Assembly: GCA_965247665.1 (NCBI GenBank)
Contig: CBDFHH010000002.1
Location: 372,001-436,000, forward strand
DNA length: 64,000 bases
Direction of reading: 5' to 3'
Source of the DNA: CAUZWH01 sp965247665
Lineage (GTDB): Bacteria > Pseudomonadota > Alphaproteobacteria > SHVV01
This document shows, piece after piece, positions 43,437-51,615 of the stretch (the first letter of the stretch is position 1; each line of letters begins with the position of its first letter). The position numbers and the translations under genes are program-made. A model generated the notes under the pieces. It was not told the origin of the DNA and made no database searches. It saw only the letters and a program-made list of their open reading frames with translations.

Positions 43437-44036
43437 TCATTCGATCTCCACCGCCGCGTCCTTGGGAATCATGTCCACCCCGTTGATCGGCACCATATCC
43501 TGCGGGCAGCATGAGAAGGCGACGACGCAATCGCGTTCCGCGCGCAGAATGATGCGATCGCCGGCCTTGCTCACGGTCGGCGCAAACGCCAGGCCGCCGG
43601 CGTCGGTCCAGGGGATGTTCATGAACAGGTTGAGCGGGCTTGGGGTTTCCGGTTTTTCGAGATCGCGTTCCGCCAGCGCCGCGGTCAGGTTATCGGTGCA
43701 ATTGTCGTGATAACCCTCGCAACCGAGCAGCTCGTAGCGCTCCACGTCGCACGCGGCCAGCAGCGTGTCGTGGATGCCGGGCGAAGTGTCGGCGACGATC
43801 GTCAGGATCAGCCGACGCCGGTTGGTAACGAACGTGTCGCCGATTTGGAGGATCAGCTTCAGCGCCGAGGCGCGGCTGTGCTCCATCGACATGTACTCGT
43901 TGAGATCGTCGGCGCAAAACGCCCAGGTGTCGACCACCTGAGTGCCATGCGTATTGATGACGGTAACGTGCTGCCCGGCCGCGACCGAAGCCGCCCGGCC
44001 ACTGCGCGCGGGAATTGTGAATGCCTGCTTCGTCAC
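43437..44036 (-). CDS. DUF1989 (urea carboxylase-associated) family protein
   Basis: This 199-residue cytoplasmic protein matches the DUF1989 family often found with urea carboxylase and allophanate hydrolase. Characteristic stretches are THGTQVVDTWAFCADDLNEY and MSMEHSRASALKL, then DTSPGIHDTLLAACD and CEGYHDNCTDNL. The cysteines and histidines may hold a metal. Some members are carboxyguanidine or guanidine-related enzymes. No urea carboxylase lies here; the LivG/LivF pair downstream could be the transport part of an amide or guanidine system. Confidence 0.82.
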   Translation of the reverse strand: MTKQAFTIPARSGRAASVAAGQHVTVINTHGTQVVDTWAFCADDLNEYMSMEHSRASALKLILQIGDTFVTNRRRLILTIVADTSPGIHDTLLAACDVERYELLGCEGYHDNCTDNLTAALAERDLEKPETPSPLNLFMNIPWTDAGGLAFAPTVSKAGDRIILRAERDCVVAFSCCPQDMVPINGVDMIPKDAAVEIE

Positions 44037-44089
44037 GACAAACCTCCCTCCTCAATGTATCGCCTGGCACACCCAGGTCCTGCGCCGTT

Positions 44090-44491
44090 TTAAGACTGCG
44101 ATGTCGCCGCCTGTGAGGTGCCGATCGCATAGCCAACGGCCACTGCGATGAGGCAAAGAACAACCGATGCTGCAACATAGCCTGCCGCTTTGCCGAGATG
44201 GCCGTTGCGTACAAGGTCGAGGGTTTGCAGGCTGAAAGCGGAGAACGTGGTATAGCCGCCGAGAACCCCGACCATCAGGAACTGCTGCAGCGTGCCGCCG
44301 GGCTCGAGTCGGCCGGCCGGAACCACGAGCGCCGCCATCACGCCGATCAACAGCGAGCCGAACACGTTGACCGACAATGTTCCCCAGGGGAATCCAATGC
44401 CGACCAACCGCTCGGCAATATCCGAGCACAGCAGGCGCGCGGCGCCGCCGACCCCGCTGCCCAGCGCCACCCAGAGATAGATTTGCCACAC
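44090..44491 (-). CDS. crcB: Fluoride ion channel CrcB/Fluc
   Basis: This 133-residue membrane protein has four helices and the Fluc signatures GGAARLLCSD near residue 15, the conserved asparagine in SVNVFGSLLIG, and GVLGGYTTFSAFSLQ lining the pore. Two subunits assemble antiparallel to expel fluoride. The start is GTG at 44491 because GGAGGT lies five bases upstream; longer frames add 21 non-conserved codons. I see no fluoride riboswitch in the 129-base gap upstream. Confidence 0.93.
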   Translation of the reverse strand: MWQIYLWVALGSGVGGAARLLCSDIAERLVGIGFPWGTLSVNVFGSLLIGVMAALVVPAGRLEPGGTLQQFLMVGVLGGYTTFSAFSLQTLDLVRNGHLGKAAGYVAASVVLCLIAVAVGYAIGTSQAATSQS

Positions 44492-44620
44492 GAAGCACCT
44501 CCATTCGCTCAACCCATCCGCACCAATGCCGACCCCGACAATCGCGCGTTGCACGGAAAAAATGGAACGAATAAGGTCGCGCGCGCCAAGTCAAGACGGA
44601 GTTTGAAGAGAGGAGCGGTT

Positions 44621-44953
44621 ATGGCGGAGTGGCATCGGGTTGCTGCGGCCGGCGACGTCGACGACGACGAGGTCAAGCAGGTCGTAGTCGGGGGACACCC
44701 CATCGGTCTGTACAAGGTCGGCGGCGAGTTCTTTGCGGTGGATGACGTCTGCACCCACGCGTTCGCAGTCCTCTCCGAGGGTTACCTCGAGGAACATACG
44801 ATCGAGTGCCCGCTCCACCAGGGATGCTTCGACATCCGCACCGGCAAAGCCCTCAACGCCCCGGTCACGGTCGATATCACGAGCTATCCGGTTAAGGTCG
44901 ATGGGGACGACGTCCTGGTCGAGTTCGAACCCAGGGCGAAAGCGGAGGGGTGA
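44621..44953 (+). CDS. Rieske-type [2Fe-2S] ferredoxin
   Basis: This 110-residue soluble protein has the Rieske motif C-x-H-x17-C-x2-H (CTHAFAVLSEG and CPLHQGCFD). It resembles ferredoxins that carry electrons from a reductase to ring-hydroxylating dioxygenases. The ATG at 44621 follows GAGAGGAG. It is divergent from crcB. The ferredoxin reductase at 47-48 kb and the dioxygenase alpha subunits at 50-56 kb are the likely partners. This is the second Rieske ferredoxin in the window. Confidence 0.92.
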   Translation: MAEWHRVAAAGDVDDDEVKQVVVGGHPIGLYKVGGEFFAVDDVCTHAFAVLSEGYLEEHTIECPLHQGCFDIRTGKALNAPVTVDITSYPVKVDGDDVLVEFEPRAKAEG

Positions 44954-45185
44954 CTCTCCGGGTCGTCGCGTTCGCTGCGCCAGGGTCTCGCACCCAGTTG
45001 TCGGTCCAGCGATACCGGCCGACATGAACCATGTTCTCAATGTCTGCCTGTTCCGGTTCGCGCAGGGGCTCGAAGGGCACGAGATCGACTCGAAGGCGGC
45101 GGCGAACATCCGCGAACTCGAGCAGACACTGGCGAGAACAGGCGTAAGGCAGGACCTCGATTACTTCGACACGGTTACCCGTTCG

Positions 45186-45372
45186 TCACCGCCTCGCACC
45201 TCCCCATACGGATGCGCGCTTCTTCCCGGCTACCGAGAGGGCGACGCCAAGAATGACGAGCACCGTACCACGGGAGGCCCGGCTGTTCGAACCGGGCCAG
45301 GGGGAGGAACCGGTCGGCGGCAAGGATCGCAGCGATCGCCATCCAGAACAGGGTCGGGGGATTGATCTGCAT
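45186..45372 (-). pseudogene. Frameshifted remnant of an isoprenylcysteine methyltransferase-like membrane gene
   Basis: The first 35 codons read MQINPPTLFWMAIAAILAAD then RFLPLARFEQPGLPW, a typical N-terminus of small ICMT-like membrane methyltransferases. A one-base frame change after GLPW restores a hydrophobic helix, TVLVILGVALSVAGKKR, which soon ends in a stop. The catalytic C-terminal part is missing. A GAGGAC ribosome site precedes the ATG, nine bases after the next-described ICMT-like gene. The identification rests on hydrophobic pattern and short motifs only. The rest of the gap 44954-45185 holds nothing recognisable. Confidence 0.4.
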
Positions 45373-45381
45373 GAACCGTCC

Positions 45382-46521
45382 TCAGAAGAGCGGCACCTGC
45401 CGGTTGCCGTAAAACGGCTTTGCCGGCGGCAAGCTCGCCGTGACCTGCCCGCGGCGCAGGTTCACATGCGCCTCCCAAAGCGGCTTCTTGTGGACGGCGT
45501 AGCGGAGGATGTCGCCGCCAGGGGCCCGGCCATCGCCGTCGAATACAGCCTCGGTGAAGATGACCTTGTACCGTGCGGTGTCCCGATTTCGGGGGATGGT
45601 ATGTCCGTACCTCTCTCCCGGCGGCAGAGTCATCGGGATCTCCGAAACGTACATCGCGGTCGGCAGGACGTAGTTGATAAGGTTCTTCTTGCCCGCCAAA
45701 GCGCGTTCCACCTCCGGCGCCGAGCGCGCAAGCTCTGCGACCGCCGCGAGGTCTTTGTCCGAAATCTCGATGACCGACAGATAGATGCCCTGCCGGTCCT
45801 CATGGACATGAAGCGCATCGATCGCGTGAATTCGTATGCCGAACGCCACAAATAGCGCGAGCCCGAGTGCCATTCCATAAGCGAGCGCCCAGGCGCCGAG
45901 ACGCGCCAGCCGACTTTCTCGGGCCGGTAGTGCGAGTGCGTGGCCGAAGCGCGCCGGAAGAAACATTCCCGTGCGCTCGAGGTAATCCGCATAGCCGGGA
46001 AAACGGCGCAAACAGATACCTTCTTCGGCCCTGGCCAGGGCAATATAGATGAAGATCACGGTAACGGTCGCCACCACCACCAGGTAGCGAGGCCAGATCA
46101 GCATCATGCCGATGCTGGCGACGATCAGCGCGAGATACTGCGGATGGCGGATGTGCCGGTACAGGCCGCCCGTGACGGCGCCCCTGCCGCGCAGCTTGGC
46201 AACGTAGACCTGAATCGCGCCGATCGCGAACCCCGCCAGGCCGGCGATCATCAGGGCGGAGCCCAGATGCTCGTGAACGTCGACCGGGAGGGAAGTCGTC
46301 TCCTCGACGACATGCGGCAGGAAAAACTGAATGAGCCAGCCCGTCGTTCCCGAACTCTGGAGCCAATCGAGTCCCGGACCGTAAACCGCATAGAAATACG
46401 CCGCGAATGGCGACGCCATGTACAGGAACTCGAATGCGATCAGGACATAGAACGCGGCAGAAACTACCAGGGCGCGGCGTGCCTGGATTGCGCTCTTGTC
46501 CGTCTTCATCGCCTTGACCAT
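45382..46521 (-). CDS. Isoprenylcysteine carboxyl methyltransferase-like membrane protein with extra C-terminal domain
   Basis: This 379-residue protein has about six membrane helices in its first 240 residues. They include the methyltransferase signature GGLYRHIRHPQYLALIVASI and the later EEGICLRRFPGYADYLERTG, which together bind S-adenosylmethionine in ICMT/PEMT proteins. An extra helix and a soluble C-terminal domain of about 130 residues (from ISVIEISDKD-like residues onward) match nothing I recognise. The start at 46521 has GAGGTGGCGAG upstream. Target of methylation is unknown; membrane lipids or isoprenoid compounds are possible. Confidence 0.72.
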   Translation of the reverse strand: MVKAMKTDKSAIQARRALVVSAAFYVLIAFEFLYMASPFAAYFYAVYGPGLDWLQSSGTTGWLIQFFLPHVVEETTSLPVDVHEHLGSALMIAGLAGFAIGAIQVYVAKLRGRGAVTGGLYRHIRHPQYLALIVASIGMMLIWPRYLVVVATVTVIFIYIALARAEEGICLRRFPGYADYLERTGMFLPARFGHALALPARESRLARLGAWALAYGMALGLALFVAFGIRIHAIDALHVHEDRQGIYLSVIEISDKDLAAVAELARSAPEVERALAGKKNLINYVLPTAMYVSEIPMTLPPGERYGHTIPRNRDTARYKVIFTEAVFDGDGRAPGGDILRYAVHKKPLWEAHVNLRRGQVTASLPPAKPFYGNRQVPLF

Positions 46522-47186
46522 CTCGCCACCTCGCTTCTGCGTCGGGATTTGGATATGGGAAACGATGAGGCCGCGCGGTTTCCGGCCTTTGTCCGGCAGG
46601 TAAAGAATTGTGAGATTGGCCGCCGCCAAGCGTTATGTTTCCTCCGGCTTCCTACGATGATCTTGGCTTCGCGTGGTTCGACGAACAGGGTCTGCGCCCC
46701 AGCGTCTGCTTCTACCCCACCCCCGAACGCCGGAAGTCCTCTGTAACTTGCACAATGGTGCCTCAGATCCTGCAGCCGTACGTCGTCGATCCCGGCTTTC
46801 ATCCTCGCCCGGTAGCGTCGCAGCACGGGGAAATCCTGTGTATGGCGCTCACACCCGGCAGCGCCATCGTTGCACCTGCGGCCGGTCTCTTGAATCGCTC
46901 GGGTTCAGGATGCCGGCGTCACCTGGCGAATACGCGCCTTGACTTCCACGGCGCCCTTGTTCCGGTAGCGTATCCCGGTTTTCACGACCTTGAACGCATT
47001 GGCCCAGAATCTGGCGATCTGGCGTAGTCGGGGACGCACCGGGTGGTTGGGCGAGCAGCCGGGCGTCCCCCCCCCGGCTCCATGTGCATGGAGCCGGACT
47101 TCGCCGGCACGACAATCTCGTTGCGCCGATTCGGCACAAGCGCCGCAGGTCGACACAACCGCCCGGAGGTGCGCTCTTCGGCGCCC
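46522..47186. other. Intergenic region without a recognisable gene, with a strong palindrome
   Basis: These 665 bases hold no supported gene; frames on both strands resemble no family. The main feature is a palindrome at 47073-47096, CCGGCTCCATG-TG-CATGGAGCCGG, next to a run of nine C at 47066-47074. It lies 91 bases downstream of the ferredoxin reductase stop and may end that operon, although no T-run follows. Confidence 0.5.
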
Positions 47187-48416
47187 CTACCGCTTCGCGA
47201 GGTGCTGCATCTTGACGCCGGGGTCAGCGAGCTCGTCGGCGGTCAGCGGGGTGCCTTTTTCGATCAACTGACGTGACGGGCGAATGTCACGCGCATTGTT
47301 GACCGTGTTGGCCGCGACCAGCTTGTCGCCGGCGAGGTAGAACAGCGTAAAGCGCTCGTCCTCGTCGTCGTCCCCGCCGCCGTCGCGCCGCACCACCTGA
47401 TCCCAGCTTTCGGGCGCACCGACCATCTGCAGATTGATGTCGTACTGGTCCGACCAGAACCACGGGATCTCCGCGTGCGCCGTCTCGCCGCCGGCCATGT
47501 TGCGGACCGCGGCGATCGCCTGGTTCTGGGCGTTTTGCCACGACTCCAGCCGCAGCGACCGGCCGAGCAGCGGGTTAAAGTGATTGGTCACGTCACCGGC
47601 CGCAAAAATATCGGGATCGCTCGTGCGCGCGAACTCGTCGACCGTGATCCCGTTGTCGACCTTTAGTTCCGCGGCCTCCGCCAACTCGACGTTCGGCACG
47701 ATACCGACGCCGACGACCACGGCATCCGCGGCGACCCGGCTGCCATCGCTCAACACCAGTTCGCGCACGCCCTTATCGCCCTCGATCCCCTCGACGGTAG
47801 TTTTGGTGCGAATTTCAACGCCTGCGGCGCGGTGCGCAGCGTCGAAATAGGCGCTCATCTCCGGCGCCACGACGCGGTTCATGACGCGGTCGGCAAACTC
47901 GACCACCATGGCCTCGCAGCCCCGCTTGCGCGCGCTTGCCGCCACTTCGAGACCGATATAGCCGCCGCCGACCACCACCAGCTTCGCGCCCGGCGAAAGC
48001 GCCTCGCGCAGGCGCAGTGAATCGGCGATGTCGCGCAGGTAAAACACCTCGTCGAGATCCTCACCCGGCAGGTCGAGTCGGCGCACCCGAGCGCCGGTGG
48101 CGATCAGCAGCTTGTCGTAGGCGAGTGACGAACCGTCCGACAGTTGCACCCCATGGCCGCTGCGATCGATCGACGTGACCGACGCCTCGAGCCTGAGCTC
48201 GATATTGCGCTGGTCGTAAATCGCGCTCTCGCGGAGGTGGGTGTCGGAGGGTTCGTTGTCGCCGATCAGCAAGCCCTTCGAAAGCGGCGGGCGCTCGTAA
48301 GGAATGTGCGACTCCTCGCCGACGATGGTAACGGCGCCGGCATAGTCCGCTTCGCGTAGCGCATAGGCCGCATCGCCACCGGCCTGACCGGCGCCGATGA
48401 TGACGGTATCGGCCAT
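47187..48416 (-). CDS. Ferredoxin reductase of the dioxygenase/rhodocoxin-reductase type
   Basis: This 409-residue flavoprotein has the FAD motif VIIGAGQAGGDAAYALRE at its start, the NAD(P)H motif VVVGGGYIGLEVAASARKRG near residue 150, DIFAAGDVTNHFNP near residue 275 and the C-terminal reductase domain. It transfers electrons from NADH to a ferredoxin such as the Rieske proteins in this window. An acidic insert (GGGDDDEDER) near residue 360 is unusual. The ATG overlaps the hydrolase stop by one base. It is the last gene of the dioxygenase operon. Confidence 0.93.
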   Translation of the reverse strand: MADTVIIGAGQAGGDAAYALREADYAGAVTIVGEESHIPYERPPLSKGLLIGDNEPSDTHLRESAIYDQRNIELRLEASVTSIDRSGHGVQLSDGSSLAYDKLLIATGARVRRLDLPGEDLDEVFYLRDIADSLRLREALSPGAKLVVVGGGYIGLEVAASARKRGCEAMVVEFADRVMNRVVAPEMSAYFDAAHRAAGVEIRTKTTVEGIEGDKGVRELVLSDGSRVAADAVVVGVGIVPNVELAEAAELKVDNGITVDEFARTSDPDIFAAGDVTNHFNPLLGRSLRLESWQNAQNQAIAAVRNMAGGETAHAEIPWFWSDQYDINLQMVGAPESWDQVVRRDGGGDDDEDERFTLFYLAGDKLVAANTVNNARDIRPSRQLIEKGTPLTADELADPGVKMQHLAKR

Positions 48417-49234
48417 CAGTTCAGTTTGTCGAGGAAGTCGAGCACAGCCTTGTTGAAGGTGTCGGGGTCTTCGAGATACGGCGCGTGCGCGCACGCGGTC
48501 ATCTCCACCAGCGGTGGGCCGCCGAGGATCTCCTGCGCCTTCTTGCCGACCGACAGCGGGACCGACAGGTCTTCCGTGCCCCAGATCAACAGGATCGGGA
48601 TCTTGTCGGCGTACTGAGCGAGCTCTTCGCCGACCGCGTCGTCGTCGAGCCGGGTACGGAAATATTCGGCCAGAGCCTTGAACGCATCGGCCGCACCGGG
48701 CGAGTTGTTGACGCGATATTCCTCGTCGCACCACTCGTCGGTCACGATCTTGTCGTCGTGATGGATCAACGATTTGAGCTTGTTGCTGATGCCCTCGCGG
48801 GTAGTGTCGGCGATGCGCCCGCCGATCGCCTGCCGCGTCTCGTCGCCGAGTCTGAACAAGCCGGTGGCGCCGACGAGAGTCAGCGATTTGACGAGCTCGG
48901 GGTGGCGACAGGCGACCGTCGCCACATTGTGGCCGCCCATCGAGGTGCCGATCAGGTGCACGGCGCCGTGACCAAGCGAGCGCACGAACTCGGCGATGAA
49001 GTTGGCGAAGCCGGGAACCCCGTAGGGAAAGTTGGGGCCCTTGGTGGCGAAGCCGTGGCCCGGATTGTCGATAGAGTAAGCGTGGTAGCCGGCCGCGGCG
49101 AAAACCGGGATGTTGTAGCGCCAGCGATCGCCGCGCGCGGCGACGCCATGGCACATGACGATCGCGTCGTCGCCGGCCCCATCCTCGTGAACCCGGGTGA
49201 CGACGTCACCGACGCCATAGGGATAAACCTTCAT
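48416..49234 (-). CDS. Alpha/beta-hydrolase in the dioxygenase operon
   Basis: This 272-residue alpha/beta-hydrolase has the oxyanion region IVMCHGVAARGDRWRY, the nucleophile elbow GTSMGG (Ser near residue 97), an acidic residue in IWGTEDLSVP and a likely catalytic histidine in CAHAPYLEDPD. Its place between a RidA-like gene and the ferredoxin reductase, downstream of dioxygenase subunits, suggests that it cleaves a C-C bond, ester or amide formed in ring degradation. It lies 30 bases after the RidA-like gene. Confidence 0.87.
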   Translation of the reverse strand: MKVYPYGVGDVVTRVHEDGAGDDAIVMCHGVAARGDRWRYNIPVFAAAGYHAYSIDNPGHGFATKGPNFPYGVPGFANFIAEFVRSLGHGAVHLIGTSMGGHNVATVACRHPELVKSLTLVGATGLFRLGDETRQAIGGRIADTTREGISNKLKSLIHHDDKIVTDEWCDEEYRVNNSPGAADAFKALAEYFRTRLDDDAVGEELAQYADKIPILLIWGTEDLSVPLSVGKKAQEILGGPPLVEMTACAHAPYLEDPDTFNKAVLDFLDKLN

Positions 49235-49264
49235 CTCGATCCCCTCCTCCTGTGCCGTCCCTGC

Positions 49265-49660
49265 CTAGAGAACCGCGATGGCGTTGATTTCGATCCAGGC
49301 GTCAGGATGCACCAGCCGGGTCACCTCGACCATCGTCGAAACCGGCGGGTTCTCGGGAAAGTACTGCCGCCGTACCGTGTGGATCGCGTCAAATTCCGCG
49401 ATGTCGGTAGTATAGACGTCGACCCGCACGAGATCGGTGAGGGTACCGCCGGCGGCTTCGACTGCGGCCTTGAGGTTCTCGCAGGTCTGCCGCGTCTGCG
49501 CCGCCATATCGCCCTTGCCAACCAAATTGCCATCGGCGTCGCGCGAGACCAAGCCGCAGATGAAGACCATCTTTCCGGGCTCCGAGATCACGACGTGCGA
49601 CCAGATTCCGCCCGGCTTGGGCAGGCCTTCGGCGTGATTGATATAGGTCCTTTTGGCCAT
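49265..49660 (-). CDS. RidA-like protein of the dioxygenase operon
   Basis: This 131-residue RidA-superfamily protein has the helix TCENLKAAVEAAGGTLTDLV and the terminal EINAIAVL strand. The block that carries the substrate-binding arginine in canonical RidA reads PPVSTMVEV here, with valine instead. It is coded between the dioxygenase beta subunit and a hydrolase. RidA-fold 2-aminomuconate deaminases occur in aminophenol degradation, so a role on a ring-cleavage product is plausible but unproven. GGGAGAAAG lies before the ATG. Confidence 0.87.
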   Translation of the reverse strand: MAKRTYINHAEGLPKPGGIWSHVVISEPGKMVFICGLVSRDADGNLVGKGDMAAQTRQTCENLKAAVEAAGGTLTDLVRVDVYTTDIAEFDAIHTVRRQYFPENPPVSTMVEVTRLVHPDAWIEINAIAVL

Positions 49661-49744
49661 CGGTCTTTCTCCCTTTCAGACCAAACAAAGAGCGCGGGAC
49701 TGCTGGGCGCAGTACCGCGCTGGGCGCTTCGTCTATTCGCCTGG

Positions 49745-50221
49745 CTAGAGCGGTGTCGCCAGCAGCGTCGGTATGGAATAGGTGTCGACCACGACGATCT
49801 TTTCCTTGAACTTGGGCGATCCGTTCTCATAGACGATCAGATCATCGTAATAGCCGACGCTGAACAGGCGGCTCTCGCCGTCGAGATTGGTCTGGTAGAC
49901 CGTGTAGTTCGACAGCACGCGGAAAGTGTTCTTCTCCTCACGGTCGTCGATCCGCGAGTTGCTGATCATGTGGCGGTCATAATGTAAATTGTATTCGTTG
50001 GCCTCCCGGTACGAGACGATGCGGTCGGTCAACTGGTTCTTGTTCTCGCACAGCACGATGACGCCGGGCAGGTTCTGCTCGACGTTCTCGCGCGGGATGA
50101 TCTTGTAGGTGCAATCGTCGGTGAAGAAATCGAGCCACTCTTCGAGCCGGTCGGTATCGATGTACCAGACGTAGTCGTTGAGCAGGTTGTTGATCTGCTC
50201 GCGCTGTTTGGGCGGGATCAT
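49745..50221 (-). CDS. Aromatic-ring-hydroxylating dioxygenase beta subunit
   Basis: This 158-residue protein has the NTF2-like beta-subunit fold: INNLLNDYVWYIDTDRLEEW, LDFFTDDCTYKIIPREN, then HYDRHMISNSRIDD and a closing EKIVVVDTYSIPTLL. Its start overlaps the stop of the upstream alpha subunit as ATGA, so the pair is translationally coupled and probably forms the enzyme. It has no cofactor of its own. It is the only beta subunit near the three alpha genes of this region. Confidence 0.9.
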   Translation of the reverse strand: MIPPKQREQINNLLNDYVWYIDTDRLEEWLDFFTDDCTYKIIPRENVEQNLPGVIVLCENKNQLTDRIVSYREANEYNLHYDRHMISNSRIDDREEKNTFRVLSNYTVYQTNLDGESRLFSVGYYDDLIVYENGSPKFKEKIVVVDTYSIPTLLATPL

Positions 50222-51486
50222 CGGATGCCGCCTTCGGCTTCGACGCCCATCAGCTCCGAGTAGTACGACCAGAAACCTCGGCAGGGAATGTCGATGCACA
50301 GGGACGTGCTCTCGGTGCCTTCGATCGGCCCGCGGCCGCCGACTTCGACAACCGAATGGAACTCGCCCTCGCGCTCGGTCGCGCGGTGGACGATCTCGAC
50401 CGCTTCGCCGTCTTCCATCGAGATCAGCCCCGCCGGCCCGACCAGATTGGCCTGCATGTTGCGGTGATGCAGCATCTCCTCGTCGTCGTTTTCATAGCCG
50501 TAGATCGTCCAGAACAGTTCGAACTCGTTCTCGTTCTTGGGCCGGATCTGGCGCGTCGCCAAGCTGTTGCGGATCTGTTGGAAGGCGGAGTTGGGGAACA
50601 CCGAGCAGATCGAAATCGAGATATTGTCTTCCCACTCCGGTTTGTATTCGACGTAGCCGCCATCCTTGAGGCGCAGCACGCCGTCGCGCACATTGGCTTC
50701 TTCGTACGCTACCTTGGCGTCGTCGTCGGTGTCGCTGCCCTCGATCCCCCACGACAGATTGTGGCGATGGCGAGGATCCATTTTCGAGCCCCCCGCCTGA
50801 GTCATCCGCGCGATCGCGAACGTAGTTTGGAACTCGTGCAGCAGGGTGCCGTGATAAAGGTCGCGCAGATTCTCGTTGTAGAACTTCCAATTGCCGTAGA
50901 TGTGCTGGCGCTGATAGCCGATCACCTTGATCTTGCGGCTGCCGAGCCGGGCGATGTGATGGGCGTGATGCGGGCCGAGATAATCGACCAGCGGCTCGAC
51001 CTCGTCGCCCTTGAATGTAACGAACAAGATGCCGTGATAGTTCTCGACGCGGAGCCGCCTGAGCCCGTGTTCGCTCTTGTCGAAATCGTCCGACATGCCG
51101 CCCTTGCCGTGCACGCCACGTTGGAACGGCACCCCGATCAACTTGCCTTCGAGGTCGTAGCACCAGCGGTGATAGATGCAGGTGTGATCCTTGGTGTTGC
51201 CGTAGGCCTCGCGACGCACGATCGCGCCGCGGTGGGCGCAGCGGTTGACGAACGCGGCGATATCACCGTTTTCGGTGCGGTTGTAAACCACCGGCGTGTC
51301 GCCGATCCAGGTGGTGCGGAAATCGCCCGGATTGGGAACTTCGGCCTCCAGCCCCATGAAGCTCCAGCAGGGCCCGCGGAAGATGCGCATCATCTCCTGC
51401 TCGAATATTTCGGAGTCGTGATACAGCTTGAAGGGGACGCGCGAATAATCGTTGCGCGGCCATTCGATCTTCTCGGCAATCGACAT
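50218..51486 (-). CDS. Aromatic-ring-hydroxylating dioxygenase alpha subunit (copy 1, with beta subunit)
   Basis: This 422-residue catalytic subunit inserts oxygen into an aromatic or similar ring. Its Rieske cluster is bound by C83, H85, C103 and H106 (CAHRGA and CIYHRW). The mononuclear iron site has H212 and H217 in NENLRDLYHGTLLH, with the bridging D209, and probably D359 in ISMEDGEAVE. It is coupled to the beta subunit by a 4-base overlap. It is closely related to the two other alpha genes nearby. Likely substrates are aromatic or heteroaromatic acids; none is fixed by sequence. Confidence 0.93.
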   Translation of the reverse strand: MSIAEKIEWPRNDYSRVPFKLYHDSEIFEQEMMRIFRGPCWSFMGLEAEVPNPGDFRTTWIGDTPVVYNRTENGDIAAFVNRCAHRGAIVRREAYGNTKDHTCIYHRWCYDLEGKLIGVPFQRGVHGKGGMSDDFDKSEHGLRRLRVENYHGILFVTFKGDEVEPLVDYLGPHHAHHIARLGSRKIKVIGYQRQHIYGNWKFYNENLRDLYHGTLLHEFQTTFAIARMTQAGGSKMDPRHRHNLSWGIEGSDTDDDAKVAYEEANVRDGVLRLKDGGYVEYKPEWEDNISISICSVFPNSAFQQIRNSLATRQIRPKNENEFELFWTIYGYENDDEEMLHHRNMQANLVGPAGLISMEDGEAVEIVHRATEREGEFHSVVEVGGRGPIEGTESTSLCIDIPCRGFWSYYSELMGVEAEGGIR

Positions 51487-51570
51487 CCCGTTTCCTCCGC
51501 CAAACGCCAGGTATCCGAGCGCCGAGCGCGCCCGGATTACGCCGATCCAGGTACAGGTATCGGCCTCTTT

Positions 51571-51606
51571 AACATATTCTCGAGCGCCAACATATTCTCG
51601 AGCGCC
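51571..51606. repeat. Perfect 18-base tandem repeat between two dioxygenase alpha genes
   Basis: The 18 bases at 51571-51588 (AACATATTCTCGAGCGCC) are repeated exactly at 51589-51606, only ten bases from the stop of alpha copy 2. Each unit has a CTCGAG core. It may be a regulatory site or a slippage duplication. Confidence 0.9.
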
Positions 51607-51615
51607 GAGCGCCCT

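Noticed and set aside
44492..44620. Possible fluoride riboswitch before crcB
   Set aside because: I could not find the conserved pseudoknot segments of the fluoride riboswitch in this short gap.
45024..45365. Plus-strand frame beginning MNHVLNVCLFRFAQGLEGHE after the second Rieske ferredoxin
   Set aside because: The first 50 residues look somewhat protein-like, but no family is recognised, there is no ribosome site, and the second half overlaps the ICMT-like remnant on the other strand with low-complexity residues.
46635..47027. Plus-strand frame of 130 codons in the gap before the ferredoxin reductase gene
   Set aside because: No family similarity, no ribosome site and atypical composition; other frames of similar length cross the same region on both strands.
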